Shown one piece after another: positions 42,285 to 50,231 of a DNA stretch of 64,000 nucleotides (positions within the stretch are counted from its first letter, which is position 1; each line of letters opens with the position of its first letter). The position numbers and the translations under genes are program-made. Below the pieces are notes generated by a model. The model saw nothing but the letters and a program-made list of their open reading frames with translations, did not search any database and had not been told where the DNA came from. The DNA comes from JAVBMB01 sp031552995 (GTDB lineage: Bacteria; Bacillota; Clostridia; Oscillospirales; Butyricicoccaceae): positions 14,691-78,690 of the forward strand of contig JAVBMB010000001.1 in NCBI GenBank assembly GCA_031552995.1, given 5' to 3'.

Positions 42285-43892
42285 ATGTACGATCTGCTGC
42301 TTAAAAACGGCACGGTTGTCGACGGAAGCGGCAAGCCGCGCTTTCAGGCCGACGTCGCCGTCACCGGCGATAAAATCGCCGCCGTCAGGAAAGATATACC
42401 CGCCGCCGAGGCGAAGACGGTTCTTGATGTCACCGGCCTTATTGTCGCGCCGGGGTTCATCGACTGGCATTCGCACTCCGACCTGACGGTTCTTATGAAC
42501 TTCGACTCGGCGAACATTCTCGAGCAGGGCATAACGCTGGAAATTGCCGGCCACTGCGGCGTGTCGATAGCGCCCTTTAACGGCAAAGCGTCGGCCGTCG
42601 GCTATCTGGCCAAGCCGGAGCAGGTTGAGGAAATGAAGGCCGCCGGCGGCACCTATAAGGCGTACCTTGACGAGCTGAAGAAGATGCCTATGCCGACAAA
42701 TATAGCGTCGTTCATCGGCCACGGCACGCTGCGCGACTATGTTATGGGATATGACAACCGCAAGCCGACTGACGAGGAGATGGCCAGGATGAAGGACGTG
42801 CTTCGCCGGGTTATGGAGGACGGCGCTATGGGTCTGTCATCCGGCCTGATATACCCGCCGGGCAACTATTCGACCCCCGAGGAGCTTGAGGAGCTGTGCG
42901 CCGTCGTAGCCGAGTTTGAGGACGGCATGTACACCTCGCATATGCGCAGCGAGGGTGACCGGGTTGTCGAGTCGGTCATCGAGACGATAAATGTCGCCGA
43001 AAAAGCGCATCTGCCTGTCGTGATATCCCACCACAAAATAGCCGGAAGGCACAACAAGGGCAAGAGCGTCGAGACGCTGCGCCTTATTGAGGAGGCCAAG
43101 GCCAAGGGGTTGACGGTATACCTTGACCAGTATCCGTACGACGGCGGCGCGACAAGCCTTATGTCGGCGCTTCCGCCAAAGTACGCCAGCGGCGGCATGG
43201 AGAAGCTTGTTGAGCAGCTTAAAGACCCCGCCGTGCGGGCCGAAATCACCGAGACGCTTAAAAAGCCGGGCACGGATTTCGAGAACCTCATCTACGGCTC
43301 GACGCTTGAGGGCGTTATCATCGACAGCGAGAAAAAGCCGGAAATCAACGGCCTGACGCTGGTTGAGCTGGGCGAGCGCGAGGGCAAGGACCCGTATGAG
43401 GACATGTATGACCTGATGGTGGAGGTCAACGGCGAAGTAGGCGCCATCTACCGCATGATAAGCATGTGGGATATGGAGAATATTCTGGCGTATAAGAACA
43501 CAATGGGCGGGATAGACGGCGGCCAGATGCCCAAAGAGATGAAGACGGCGACAGGGCATCCCCGCGGCGTCGCGACATTCCCCAAGCTGATTGGCGAGTT
43601 CTGCCGCGACAGGAAGTTCTACTCGCTTGAGGAGTGCGTCAACCGTTTCACCGGCCAGGCGGCCGAGGCTGCGCGCTTTGCAGACAAGGGCAATGTGGCC
43701 GAGGGCAAGGACGCCGACCTTGTAGTATTTGACTTTGACACCATAGCCGGCCGCGCCGACTACGGCTGCGCCGATATCCCCAACGAGGGCATCAAATATG
43801 TCTTTGTCAACGGCGTCATGTCTGTAGAGGACGGCGTCGTCACCGGCAAGATGGGCGGCAAGGTTCTGCTTAGAAGCGGCAAGGAGTATTAA
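42285..43892 (+). CDS. N-acyl-D-amino-acid deacylase (D-aminoacylase)
   Basis: A 535-residue amidohydrolase-superfamily enzyme that removes N-acyl groups from D-amino acids. It has the typical small beta domain formed by both ends (L-L-K-N-G-T-V-V-D-G-S-G near residues 5-16), the metal motif P-G-F-I-D-W-H-S-H-S-D near residues 57-67, a conserved Cys in G-H-C-G near 86-89, S-H-H-K near residues 248-251 and the late Asp region near 420. AGGAGG lies before ATG 42285, 12 bases after the preceding stop. A strong terminator follows. It closes the operon and supports D-amino-acid salvage as its theme. Confidence 0.92.
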   Translation: MYDLLLKNGTVVDGSGKPRFQADVAVTGDKIAAVRKDIPAAEAKTVLDVTGLIVAPGFIDWHSHSDLTVLMNFDSANILEQGITLEIAGHCGVSIAPFNGKASAVGYLAKPEQVEEMKAAGGTYKAYLDELKKMPMPTNIASFIGHGTLRDYVMGYDNRKPTDEEMARMKDVLRRVMEDGAMGLSSGLIYPPGNYSTPEELEELCAVVAEFEDGMYTSHMRSEGDRVVESVIETINVAEKAHLPVVISHHKIAGRHNKGKSVETLRLIEEAKAKGLTVYLDQYPYDGGATSLMSALPPKYASGGMEKLVEQLKDPAVRAEITETLKKPGTDFENLIYGSTLEGVIIDSEKKPEINGLTLVELGEREGKDPYEDMYDLMVEVNGEVGAIYRMISMWDMENILAYKNTMGGIDGGQMPKEMKTATGHPRGVATFPKLIGEFCRDRKFYSLEECVNRFTGQAAEAARFADKGNVAEGKDADLVVFDFDTIAGRADYGCADIPNEGIKYVFVNGVMSVEDGVVTGKMGGKVLLRSGKEY

Positions 43893-43920
43893 TTCCCCAC
43901 AGCTGCAAAATAAAGCTCAC

Positions 43921-43953
43921 CACCCCGCGGCGACGCCGCGGGGTGCTTTTTTT
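43921..43953 (+). terminator. Intrinsic terminator of the peptide-uptake operon
   Basis: A perfect 11-bp stem (43921-43931 with 43935-43945), GAC loop, one C and seven T residues (43947-43953). Confidence 0.95.
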
Positions 43954-43957
43954 CGTC

Positions 43958-43986
43958 TTGCGATTTTTGGGAAAACGCGGTATGAT
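43958..43986 (+). promoter_or_regulatory. Promoter candidate for the second GNAT gene
   Basis: TTGCGA (43958-43963), 17 bases, TATGAT (43981-43986): 4 of 6 and 5 of 6 to the housekeeping consensus. It lies just beyond the operon terminator and would leave a leader of about 150 bases. Confidence 0.5.
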
Positions 43987-44141
43987 AGCCGCATACAAAC
44001 CGGGCGTGAAGCAATGAGCGAAGGCAAAAGCAAACGACGCCAATGTCCCCCGCCCGGGCGCCGGGAGCGGGAACGCGGCGTCAGCCGGCTTTGCGTTTTA
44101 GTATTGCCCCGGCCGACAAATATTAACCGTTTGGAGGGAGT

Positions 44142-44579
44142 ATGGATATCACGGTTCGCGGGATTGAAGAGAGGGATTACGCCGCGGTAACGTCGCTTTT
44201 AGTCAATGATTTTGGCGGCAATATAGGCGGAGAGCATGTTGTGCCGTTTTTTGAAAGGGTTAAAAACGATGACAGCTACAAATCTTTTGTCGCTGTGCTG
44301 GATGGCAATGTCGTCGGCTTTATTTCGGCGCTGGCGATGCTTTGGGTGTTTTCCGAAGAGGCATATTTGTATATCCAGGGTCTGGTCGTGAAGAAAGAGT
44401 ATCAGAACAAAGGCATCGGCACAAAGCTGATAAAATATATTGAGGACTATGCAAAAGCTAACCGGGTTAAAGGCATTATGCTTCTCAGCGGCTTTCAGCG
44501 TACAGCGGCCCACGCTTTTTACGAGCGCAACGGATACACAACGATGACGCGCCATTTCGGCAAGAACTTTTTTGGATAG
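44142..44579 (+). CDS. GNAT family N-acetyltransferase
   Basis: A 145-residue GCN5-related acetyltransferase. Motif A is clear (Y-I-Q-G-L-V-V-K-K-E-Y-Q-N-K-G-I-G-T-K-L near residues 77-96), followed by R-T-A-A-H-A-F-Y-E-R-N-G-Y near residues 122-134. TTTGGAGGGAG precedes ATG 44142. The gene is monocistronic between two terminators and separate from its neighbours. Substrate unknown; amino-sugar or peptide N-termini are possible from family range only. Confidence 0.85.
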   Translation: MDITVRGIEERDYAAVTSLLVNDFGGNIGGEHVVPFFERVKNDDSYKSFVAVLDGNVVGFISALAMLWVFSEEAYLYIQGLVVKKEYQNKGIGTKLIKYIEDYAKANRVKGIMLLSGFQRTAAHAFYERNGYTTMTRHFGKNFFG

Positions 44580-44606
44580 AGTGCCGCGGACAACAGATAT
44601 GGCAAA

Positions 44607-44634
44607 TAAAGGGGGCGCCGCGGCGCCCCCTTTA
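44607..44634. terminator. Perfect 28-base palindrome, bidirectional terminator candidate
   Basis: TAAAGGGGGCGCCG (44607-44620) is exactly complementary to 44621-44634; the hairpin must open two or more central pairs as a loop. It lies between the convergent GNAT and cheV genes and carries A-rich and T-rich ends (TAAA/TTTA) on each side, as in bidirectional terminators. Confidence 0.75.
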
Positions 44635-44683
44635 GCCTGTTGATGACAAACGTCTTTTCTCTGCCGCGTATTAAATATAAACG

Positions 44684-45613
44684 CTATGCATCCTGCCCCG
44701 GTATGTGGATAAGCTGCTCAAGCAGGCCGACAAGCCTGACGATTTCCGGCTTGGAAATCTGCGCGTCGGCGCCGACTTCGAGGCCTTTTTTCTCCATATT
44801 CTCATCAATCATCGACGAGAATATTATAACCGGCAGCACGCCCAGAACCGGGTCGGACTTTATCATTTTCGTCAGGCGGTGCCCGTCCATCTTCGGCATT
44901 TCGATGTCGGTGATGACGCAGCAGACTTCGCTTTGGATGAAGTCGGAGTGCGATTTGATATCGCGCAGGTAGTTCCACGCCTCCTCGCCGTCGGACGTTG
45001 AGATGATGTGTGTGTAGCCGGCGGCCGACAGAGACTGGATTATCAGCTTGCGAAGCAGGCCGGAATCCTCGGCGATAAGTATCGGGCGCGAGGCGCGCTC
45101 CGGCGCGTCGCTAGGGGTGATATCGCTGACCTTCATGCTCATGTCGGGGTTGATATCGAAAGCGATTTTTTCAAAGTCAAGTATCGATACGATGTTTGCG
45201 CCAAGCTTGAATATGCCGGTGATAACACCCTCCTGCCCGCCGAATATAAGCTCGTCGGGCTTTTCTATGCACGTCCACGACAGGCGATGGATGCTCTCTA
45301 CGCCGTGTACGTGGAACGCAATGCTGATTCTGTTAAAGTGCGAGATGATAAATATATCCTTTTCGGGGGCGGGCGACGGCGGCAGGCCGAGGTACTGCGC
45401 CAAATCGACGACGGTATACATCACATCCCTCGGCTTGACGACACCCTCGACACACGGGTGAGAGTGAGGCATGTGCTGCACAGGCAGCGCCTGCACAAGC
45501 TCGGTGATTTTGCCGACGTTTATACCAAAACGGTTGCCCGCGACGGTAAACTCCAAAATCTCAAGTTCATTTGTACCGGTCTCAAGAAGAATATTGTTTT
45601 CCTTTTTTGCCAT
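44684..45613 (-). CDS. cheV: Chemotaxis protein CheV (CheW-receiver fusion)
   Basis: A 309-residue fusion: a CheW-like coupling domain (about residues 15-160, with V-E-G-V-V-K-P-R-D-V near 55-64) and a C-terminal receiver (about 176-305). The receiver keeps the acidic pair (A-E-D near 180-182), phospho-acceptor Asp236 in I-T-D-I-E-M, the Ser/Thr in F-S-S-M near residues 264-267 and Lys in S-K-P near residues 286-288, so it should be phosphorylated by CheA. CheV adds a phosphorylation-controlled adaptation route beside methylation, here next to a CheB without a working receiver. It is transcribed alone on the minus strand. Confidence 0.95.
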   Translation of the reverse strand: MAKKENNILLETGTNELEILEFTVAGNRFGINVGKITELVQALPVQHMPHSHPCVEGVVKPRDVMYTVVDLAQYLGLPPSPAPEKDIFIISHFNRISIAFHVHGVESIHRLSWTCIEKPDELIFGGQEGVITGIFKLGANIVSILDFEKIAFDINPDMSMKVSDITPSDAPERASRPILIAEDSGLLRKLIIQSLSAAGYTHIISTSDGEEAWNYLRDIKSHSDFIQSEVCCVITDIEMPKMDGHRLTKMIKSDPVLGVLPVIIFSSMIDENMEKKGLEVGADAQISKPEIVRLVGLLEQLIHIPGQDA

Positions 45614-45844
45614 TGACCTTCACGACCCTCTCATCATTAGCCATCTGCCCCGCAAACATCAGCTGTTTAACGCGCAGGTATAAGGCGCATAAACGCCTAT
45701 TTTCAGTATACATAATTTAGTGATAATTTGATATATTTTTTTGTGTTTTTTCGGCAACTTAGTCTGCCGGATGCGGTTTTGCGTACATATGCCGGCGAAA
45801 TAAGCCGCACCAGCGCAAAAATGCAAATAATTACCCGCCGCGCG

Positions 45845-47335
45845 TTACTGCGGGATGACGAAGTCGTAGACCGTCTTGTTCGTCTTGCCCGATATGAGGT
45901 TGAAGTGCCACCATTCGCGGTCATAAGGCTCAAAGCCGCACGCCGTCATCACGTCGCGTAGCAGCTTGCGGTTCTCGCCCTGCTGCACCGAAATCAACCG
46001 GCTTGCGTACCATGAGGCGGGGGAGAAGAAGTCAAACGGCGTGCCCATGTCAAGCGGCTGGCCGGTCTCCAGCGAGACAACAGTCAGGTCAACGGCGATG
46101 CCGCGGCGGTGCGGGCTGTATTCGGCAAGATATCTGCCGGGAAGCTCGCTTTTTTTAAGGTCGGGATAGTACGCCTCTTTCAGCCCGGGCGACGAATCGT
46201 CACGCAGCCAGTTGAATATATCGGCAACGGCGCGCTGCGGGCGGTAGCTGTCGTAAACAAGCAGCCCGAAGCCCTGTTCCTCCAGCATGGTCTGCGCCTT
46301 GCGCAGCGCCTCGGCGACCGGCAGAGACACTATGACGCGCTTGCCGAGGTAACCCGCTATCGGTTTGCCCATAAAGTTGTCGCTGCCCGCGTAGCGCGCA
46401 TCCTCAAGCGCACCGGGCACGGCCTCGGTCAACCGCACAAAGCCTTCCGGCATGCCGTTTTGCACGGTCCACCCGGCGTAGACAGCGGAAAATACACCGG
46501 CCAGCGGCGCTTTGGCGGGGTCAAGCCAGCGCGTTATGCGCTGCATATCCCCGTCGCCAAGCACAATTGACCCGCCGCTTGGCGACGAGGTGTCGCCAGA
46601 CATGATAAACACGCCGGCGCCGCGCCCCGGTATGCACGCGGCGTTGTGCCCCAAATCAAGCCTTGTGCCGCCGTCAAGCGGCAGATGCCCCTGAACCGTG
46701 ACATTCCAGCCGGATTTGACAAGCATGTTGTAGTAAAGCGAGGCGGCGTCGGTTACCCAAATATCCCCGCTGCCGAGGCCGACCTGCGGCCACAGCGCGC
46801 TTACTTGTCCGCCGCAATACAGCTTGCCGGGCGAAAACCAGCCGAGCGGTGTTTTTGTGTCTATATCTGTTTTTTCGGCGGTCAGCCCGCCTTCGCCCAC
46901 GGCGCAGTAAAGCGGCCCCGCGACGGTGTACCAAGTCCCGCCGCTTTTTTCGGCAAGCCACACATTGCCCCCGCTGCCCTGAGACAGCACATATATCACC
47001 TGCAGGCAGTCCTGCGGTATCACGTCAAGCAGGTTTGAAAACGGGAAGAGCGGCAGCGCCGCAAAATCAAGCTCGGCAGGCTCGGCTCTGGCCGCCGTAT
47101 TCTGCGTACCAGTCGCGTTGCCCGGGCGGTTCGACAGCGCCGTGACAAGAACCGTGCCGTCCGGCGCGTAAACCGGCCGGCCGCGGACGGCATTAAAAAC
47201 CGGCTCGAGCAGGCTGTGCGAAAAGGCGGCGACGGCCGCCTGGTTTGCCACAAGGTAAAGCCCGGCGGTAAGCAGCAAAACAAGCGCCAGAAGCAGCGCC
47301 GCGGCACGTTTGATATGCTTTATCAGCAGGCTCAC
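45845..47335 (-). CDS. Secreted fusion: degenerate L,D-transpeptidase-like domain plus VanX-type D,D-dipeptidase
   Basis: A 496-residue protein with an N-terminal membrane helix (about residues 10-31), so outside-facing. Residues about 108-280 resemble an L,D-transpeptidase domain, but where active enzymes have His and G-C the sequence reads V-F-I-M-S and G-G-S-I-V, i.e. catalytic Cys replaced by Ser. Residues about 315-496 match VanX/DdpX D-Ala-D-Ala dipeptidases: S-Y-R-P-Q near 365-369, zinc ligands His409 and Asp416 in S-P-H-R-R-G-I-A-V-D, catalytic Glu474 and ligand His477 in E-W-W-H. The GTG at 47335 is only the outermost start; AGGAGG abuts it, so initiation may be at a CTG (47329 or 47326). 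It may trim wall peptides. Confidence 0.75.
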   Translation of the reverse strand: MSLLIKHIKRAAALLLALVLLLTAGLYLVANQAAVAAFSHSLLEPVFNAVRGRPVYAPDGTVLVTALSNRPGNATGTQNTAARAEPAELDFAALPLFPFSNLLDVIPQDCLQVIYVLSQGSGGNVWLAEKSGGTWYTVAGPLYCAVGEGGLTAEKTDIDTKTPLGWFSPGKLYCGGQVSALWPQVGLGSGDIWVTDAASLYYNMLVKSGWNVTVQGHLPLDGGTRLDLGHNAACIPGRGAGVFIMSGDTSSPSGGSIVLGDGDMQRITRWLDPAKAPLAGVFSAVYAGWTVQNGMPEGFVRLTEAVPGALEDARYAGSDNFMGKPIAGYLGKRVIVSLPVAEALRKAQTMLEEQGFGLLVYDSYRPQRAVADIFNWLRDDSSPGLKEAYYPDLKKSELPGRYLAEYSPHRRGIAVDLTVVSLETGQPLDMGTPFDFFSPASWYASRLISVQQGENRKLLRDVMTACGFEPYDREWWHFNLISGKTNKTVYDFVIPQ

Positions 47336-47368
47336 CTCCTGACCTTGTTTTTCGTTTGGAGTTGCCGC

Positions 47369-47393
47369 GTGCCGGCAATCACCTTGCCGGCAC
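47369..47393. other. Hairpin between fliY and the dipeptidase gene
   Basis: GTGCCGGCAA (47369-47378) pairs perfectly with TTGCCGGCAC (47384-47393) around a 5-base loop. There is no T run on either strand, so it is not a standard terminator; it may still protect the 3' end of the flagellar transcript. Confidence 0.45.
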
Positions 47394-47410
47394 AGCGGTT
47401 GTTATATAAT

Positions 47411-48739
47411 TCAGCGGTTAAGTATCTCGGTTATGCGCACGCCGTAGCTGTCGTCGATGACGACCACCTCGCCCTTGGCGATCAGTTTGCCGTTGACAAG
47501 CACCTCGACGGCCTCGCCGATGCTCTTGTCCAGCACTATGACGCTTCCCCGGCCGAACTCAAGTATCTCGCTTATCGTCTTTTTCGTCTTGCCCAGCTCA
47601 ACCGTCACCTGAAGAGGTATGTCATGCACAAGGTCCATGCCCTGCACCGGCAGCGTCTGGTCGCCCTTGCCGGCGTCGAACGACTGGAACTGCATCGGAC
47701 GCACATCGACGAGGTTGCCCGGCTGCGGCACAGGCTGCTGCGGGTAGGGCTGCTCGTACGGCGGATAGTACGGCTGCTGGTACTGCTGAGGCGGATACGG
47801 CTGCTGGTATTGCTGCGGCGGATACTGCTGCGGCGGATACTGCTGCGGGGGCGCGTACTGTTGCGGGGGATACCCGGCAGGCGGCTGAGACTGCGGCGCC
47901 GGCGCCGGCGCATGCTGAATCTGGCTGGGCGATGGGGAATACATCAGCGGAGAGGATTCCGGCTCGTCGCCGCTGATGGCGACCTGCTTGACCTTGCTGA
48001 CAAGGCTGCGGCACAGCGAGAACGGCAGCAGCTGCAGCAGCTGGCTTTTAAGCAGACCTTCTATCTCCATAGAGAACTCGATTTTTATTACCACGGTGCT
48101 CTGGTCGAGATACTGCCCGACGTCGTCGTTTTCGGCTATGTGAATAGACTCCGGCGGGGAGATGTTGACCGGCATGTTGAGCATCTTGCTCATAGCGGTG
48201 GCTGACGCGCCGATCATCTGGTTCATGACCTCGCTTATGGCGCTGATGTGCAGCTCGCTAAGCTCGACAGGCTCGGGCACATTGCCGTCTCCGCCAAGCA
48301 GCAGGTCGGTTATCAGCGCGGCGTCATGGTCTTTTATCATCAGCATATTGCGGCCGTCAATGCCCTCGACATATTCGACGGCGACGACGACAAACGGCGT
48401 GCGGTACTCGGCAAGCACCTCCTGCGTCGTGTGGACGCTGACCTTTGGGGTAGTAATGTCGCACTTGCGGTCGAGCATCATATACATCGTCGTCGCAACG
48501 GCGCCCATGCAGACATTGCCGACCTCGCCAAGTACGTCGATTTCCTCCTCGGTCAGCTGCCAGTCGGGGTTATCCAGCGAAAACTGACTGTCCGGCAGAG
48601 GGTCGTGCGGCAGCATGTCGGGGCTGCCGACAGGCGCGGCGGGGGCGGCGCTTGCTTCGACGGCAGCCGGCGGCAGACCGGCTCCGGAGTCCACACCCGC
48701 GAGCAGGGCGTTTATGTCATCTTGAGACATTGTTGTCAT
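47411..48739 (-). CDS. fliY: Flagellar switch phosphatase FliY (CheC-FliN fusion)
   Basis: A 442-residue protein of three parts. The N-terminus has the CheY-P-binding type motif M-S-Q-D-D-I-N-A-L-L (residues 4-13). A CheC-like phosphatase domain follows (about 60-250) with both catalytic Glu/Asn pairs, E-V-G-N near residues 71-74 and E-V-M-N near 170-173. After a Pro/Gln/Tyr-rich repeat linker (about 283-336) comes the FliN domain (about 365-442: L-G-K-T-K-K-T-I-S-E-I-L). It forms the switch C-ring and removes phosphate from CheY. ATG 48739 follows AAGGGGGAAG. The start overlaps fliM by 23 bases. Confidence 0.96.
   Translation of the reverse strand: MTTMSQDDINALLAGVDSGAGLPPAAVEASAAPAAPVGSPDMLPHDPLPDSQFSLDNPDWQLTEEEIDVLGEVGNVCMGAVATTMYMMLDRKCDITTPKVSVHTTQEVLAEYRTPFVVVAVEYVEGIDGRNMLMIKDHDAALITDLLLGGDGNVPEPVELSELHISAISEVMNQMIGASATAMSKMLNMPVNISPPESIHIAENDDVGQYLDQSTVVIKIEFSMEIEGLLKSQLLQLLPFSLCRSLVSKVKQVAISGDEPESSPLMYSPSPSQIQHAPAPAPQSQPPAGYPPQQYAPPQQYPPQQYPPQQYQQPYPPQQYQQPYYPPYEQPYPQQPVPQPGNLVDVRPMQFQSFDAGKGDQTLPVQGMDLVHDIPLQVTVELGKTKKTISEILEFGRGSVIVLDKSIGEAVEVLVNGKLIAKGEVVVIDDSYGVRITEILNR
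47731..47890 (-). repeat. P-P-Q-Q-Y tandem repeats within fliY
   Basis: Imperfect 15-base tandem units encode P-P-Q-Q-Y repeats, at least five clear copies with P-Y variants, in the linker between the CheC-like and FliN domains of FliY. The repeated DNA could expand or contract by slippage or recombination without frame loss. Confidence 0.85.
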
Positions 48740-49724
48740 CGTTGTCTTCCCCCTTGATTATGTCGGTAATCCGCACGGCGTATTTTGAATCCGAAGCGCC
48801 TACCTCGGCCCGGAACTTTGTAATGTGCTGAAGTTTGATGGTAAGCGGGTCGGTCAGCGGATGGTTAAGGCGTATAACGTCGCCCACCTGAAGGCTGACA
48901 ACGTCCGAGACCGTTGCCGGTGTGTCCTCAAAATACGCTGTCATGGTGATTTTTGAGTGCGCCAGCTTGTTTTCGATGACATCGGAGTGCACCGTAATCA
49001 GTTTTTGCTCCTTGCCGCCCGAGAACCACGCGCGGGTGTTGAGCTTTGCCGCTACAGGTTCAACGGCGGCGTGAGGGATGCACACGGATATCAGCCCCGA
49101 TTCGTCCCCGATGCGCATATCTATCGTCGCGACGGCGACAGGTTCATTAAGCGCGACGATTTGCGCAAACTGCGAGCTCGTCTCGATCCGGTCAATCTGG
49201 GTCCTGACGGACAGCACCTTTTCCCACGCCTCGTCGAAGCTGCCGACGATTTGCCTGAGAACACGGTCGATAAGCGCAAGCTCTATTTCGGTGAATTGTT
49301 TGCCGTAGTCGAGATTCCTGTTTGACCCGCCGAGCAGGCGGTTTATTATCATATATGCCGTCTCGGGTGAAATCTGGAATATCAGGCTGCTTTCAAGCGG
49401 CGGCATTTCGAGTATAGTAAGTATAACCGGCGAGGGCAGCGAGTTGCTGAACTCGTTGAATGTAATCTCTTCGACCGACAGCAGCGTCGATTCGCTTGTT
49501 GTGCGCATTATGGCGCTCATCCTGTTGCTGATAAGCTGGCTGAAGGTTTCGAACACTATGTTCAGCGTCTTGATCTGCTCCTTGGGGAACTTGTTCGCCG
49601 TCCTGAAATCGTATGCTCTCGCGTTGATATCAGCGGCTTTTTCCTCGGGCGGGGATGAATCCTCGCCCAGATTAAGCGCGTTCAGCAGTTCATCTATCTC
49701 TGCCTGAGACAGTACATTGGCCAA
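48717..49724 (-). CDS. fliM: Flagellar motor switch protein FliM
   Basis: FliM is the middle C-ring protein that receives phosphorylated CheY and changes rotation. The 335-residue protein has the N-terminal CheY-binding peptide L-S-Q-A-E-I-D-E-L-L near residues 5-14, the CheC-like middle domain (about 50-235, with G-G-S-N-R near 132-136) and a C-terminal SpoA/FliN-like domain (about 250-325). Its 3' end overlaps fliY by 23 bases, and it follows fliL by 40 bases. Confidence 0.96.
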   Translation of the reverse strand: MANVLSQAEIDELLNALNLGEDSSPPEEKAADINARAYDFRTANKFPKEQIKTLNIVFETFSQLISNRMSAIMRTTSESTLLSVEEITFNEFSNSLPSPVILTILEMPPLESSLIFQISPETAYMIINRLLGGSNRNLDYGKQFTEIELALIDRVLRQIVGSFDEAWEKVLSVRTQIDRIETSSQFAQIVALNEPVAVATIDMRIGDESGLISVCIPHAAVEPVAAKLNTRAWFSGGKEQKLITVHSDVIENKLAHSKITMTAYFEDTPATVSDVVSLQVGDVIRLNHPLTDPLTIKLQHITKFRAEVGASDSKYAVRITDIIKGEDNDDNNVSR

Positions 49725-49764
49725 GTGTCACCCTCCTCCCCGCAAAAAATCATATGCGCAGCCG

Positions 49765-50169
49765 TCACTGCATCACATAGTCGATAAACATGACGTCAAA
49801 TACCCACACAGGCTCGACAAGCTCGAGCCTGGCGTTAAGCGCGTCGACAATTTGCCGGCGCAGCTTTTCCTCGCTGCCTATCGTGGCAAGGTCCTCAAGC
49901 GGGGTGGAGCGCAGTATGAATAATATGGTGTCGCGCACAAGCGGCGTGTTTTCGCCCAGCTTTTCTATAAGCTTTGAGTCGTCATTCACAACAAGGTGTA
50001 TGCCCGCCTTAAACAGGCGGGTCGTATCCCTTATGTTGACGACGAACACATCCCCGGGGGAATAATATGTCGTGACAATCGGCTTTTCGACTATGAACAT
50101 AAAGTATACGCCGGCGCCGATAGCTGCGATAGCCACAAGGGCGATAAGCGGGATAAGAAGTTTCTTCAT
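49765..50169 (-). CDS. fliL: Flagellar basal body-associated protein FliL
   Basis: FliL surrounds the stator and supports its activity under load. The 134-residue protein has a single N-terminal transmembrane helix (about residues 5-27) followed by the periplasmic-type FliL domain; N-D-D-S-K-L and the C-terminal W-V-F-D-V-M-F-I-D-Y-V-M-Q match the family ending. The position between motB and fliM is the usual one. Confidence 0.9.
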   Translation of the reverse strand: MKKLLIPLIALVAIAAIGAGVYFMFIVEKPIVTTYYSPGDVFVVNIRDTTRLFKAGIHLVVNDDSKLIEKLGENTPLVRDTILFILRSTPLEDLATIGSEEKLRRQIVDALNARLELVEPVWVFDVMFIDYVMQ

Positions 50170-50231
50170 CTGCCAACCTCCAGCAAAGTGAGTTATATGA
50201 CGCCGCGGGATTAATCAGCGCTAATCCAGTT

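Noticed and set aside
45614..45844. Search for a promoter upstream of cheV
   Set aside because: TATACT occurs on the minus strand near 45705-45710, but no acceptable -35 or sigma-28 element accompanies it.
47731..47890. Repeated 15-base units looked at as a possible CRISPR array
   Set aside because: The units are in frame within fliY, have no spacers, and encode P-P-Q-Q-Y.
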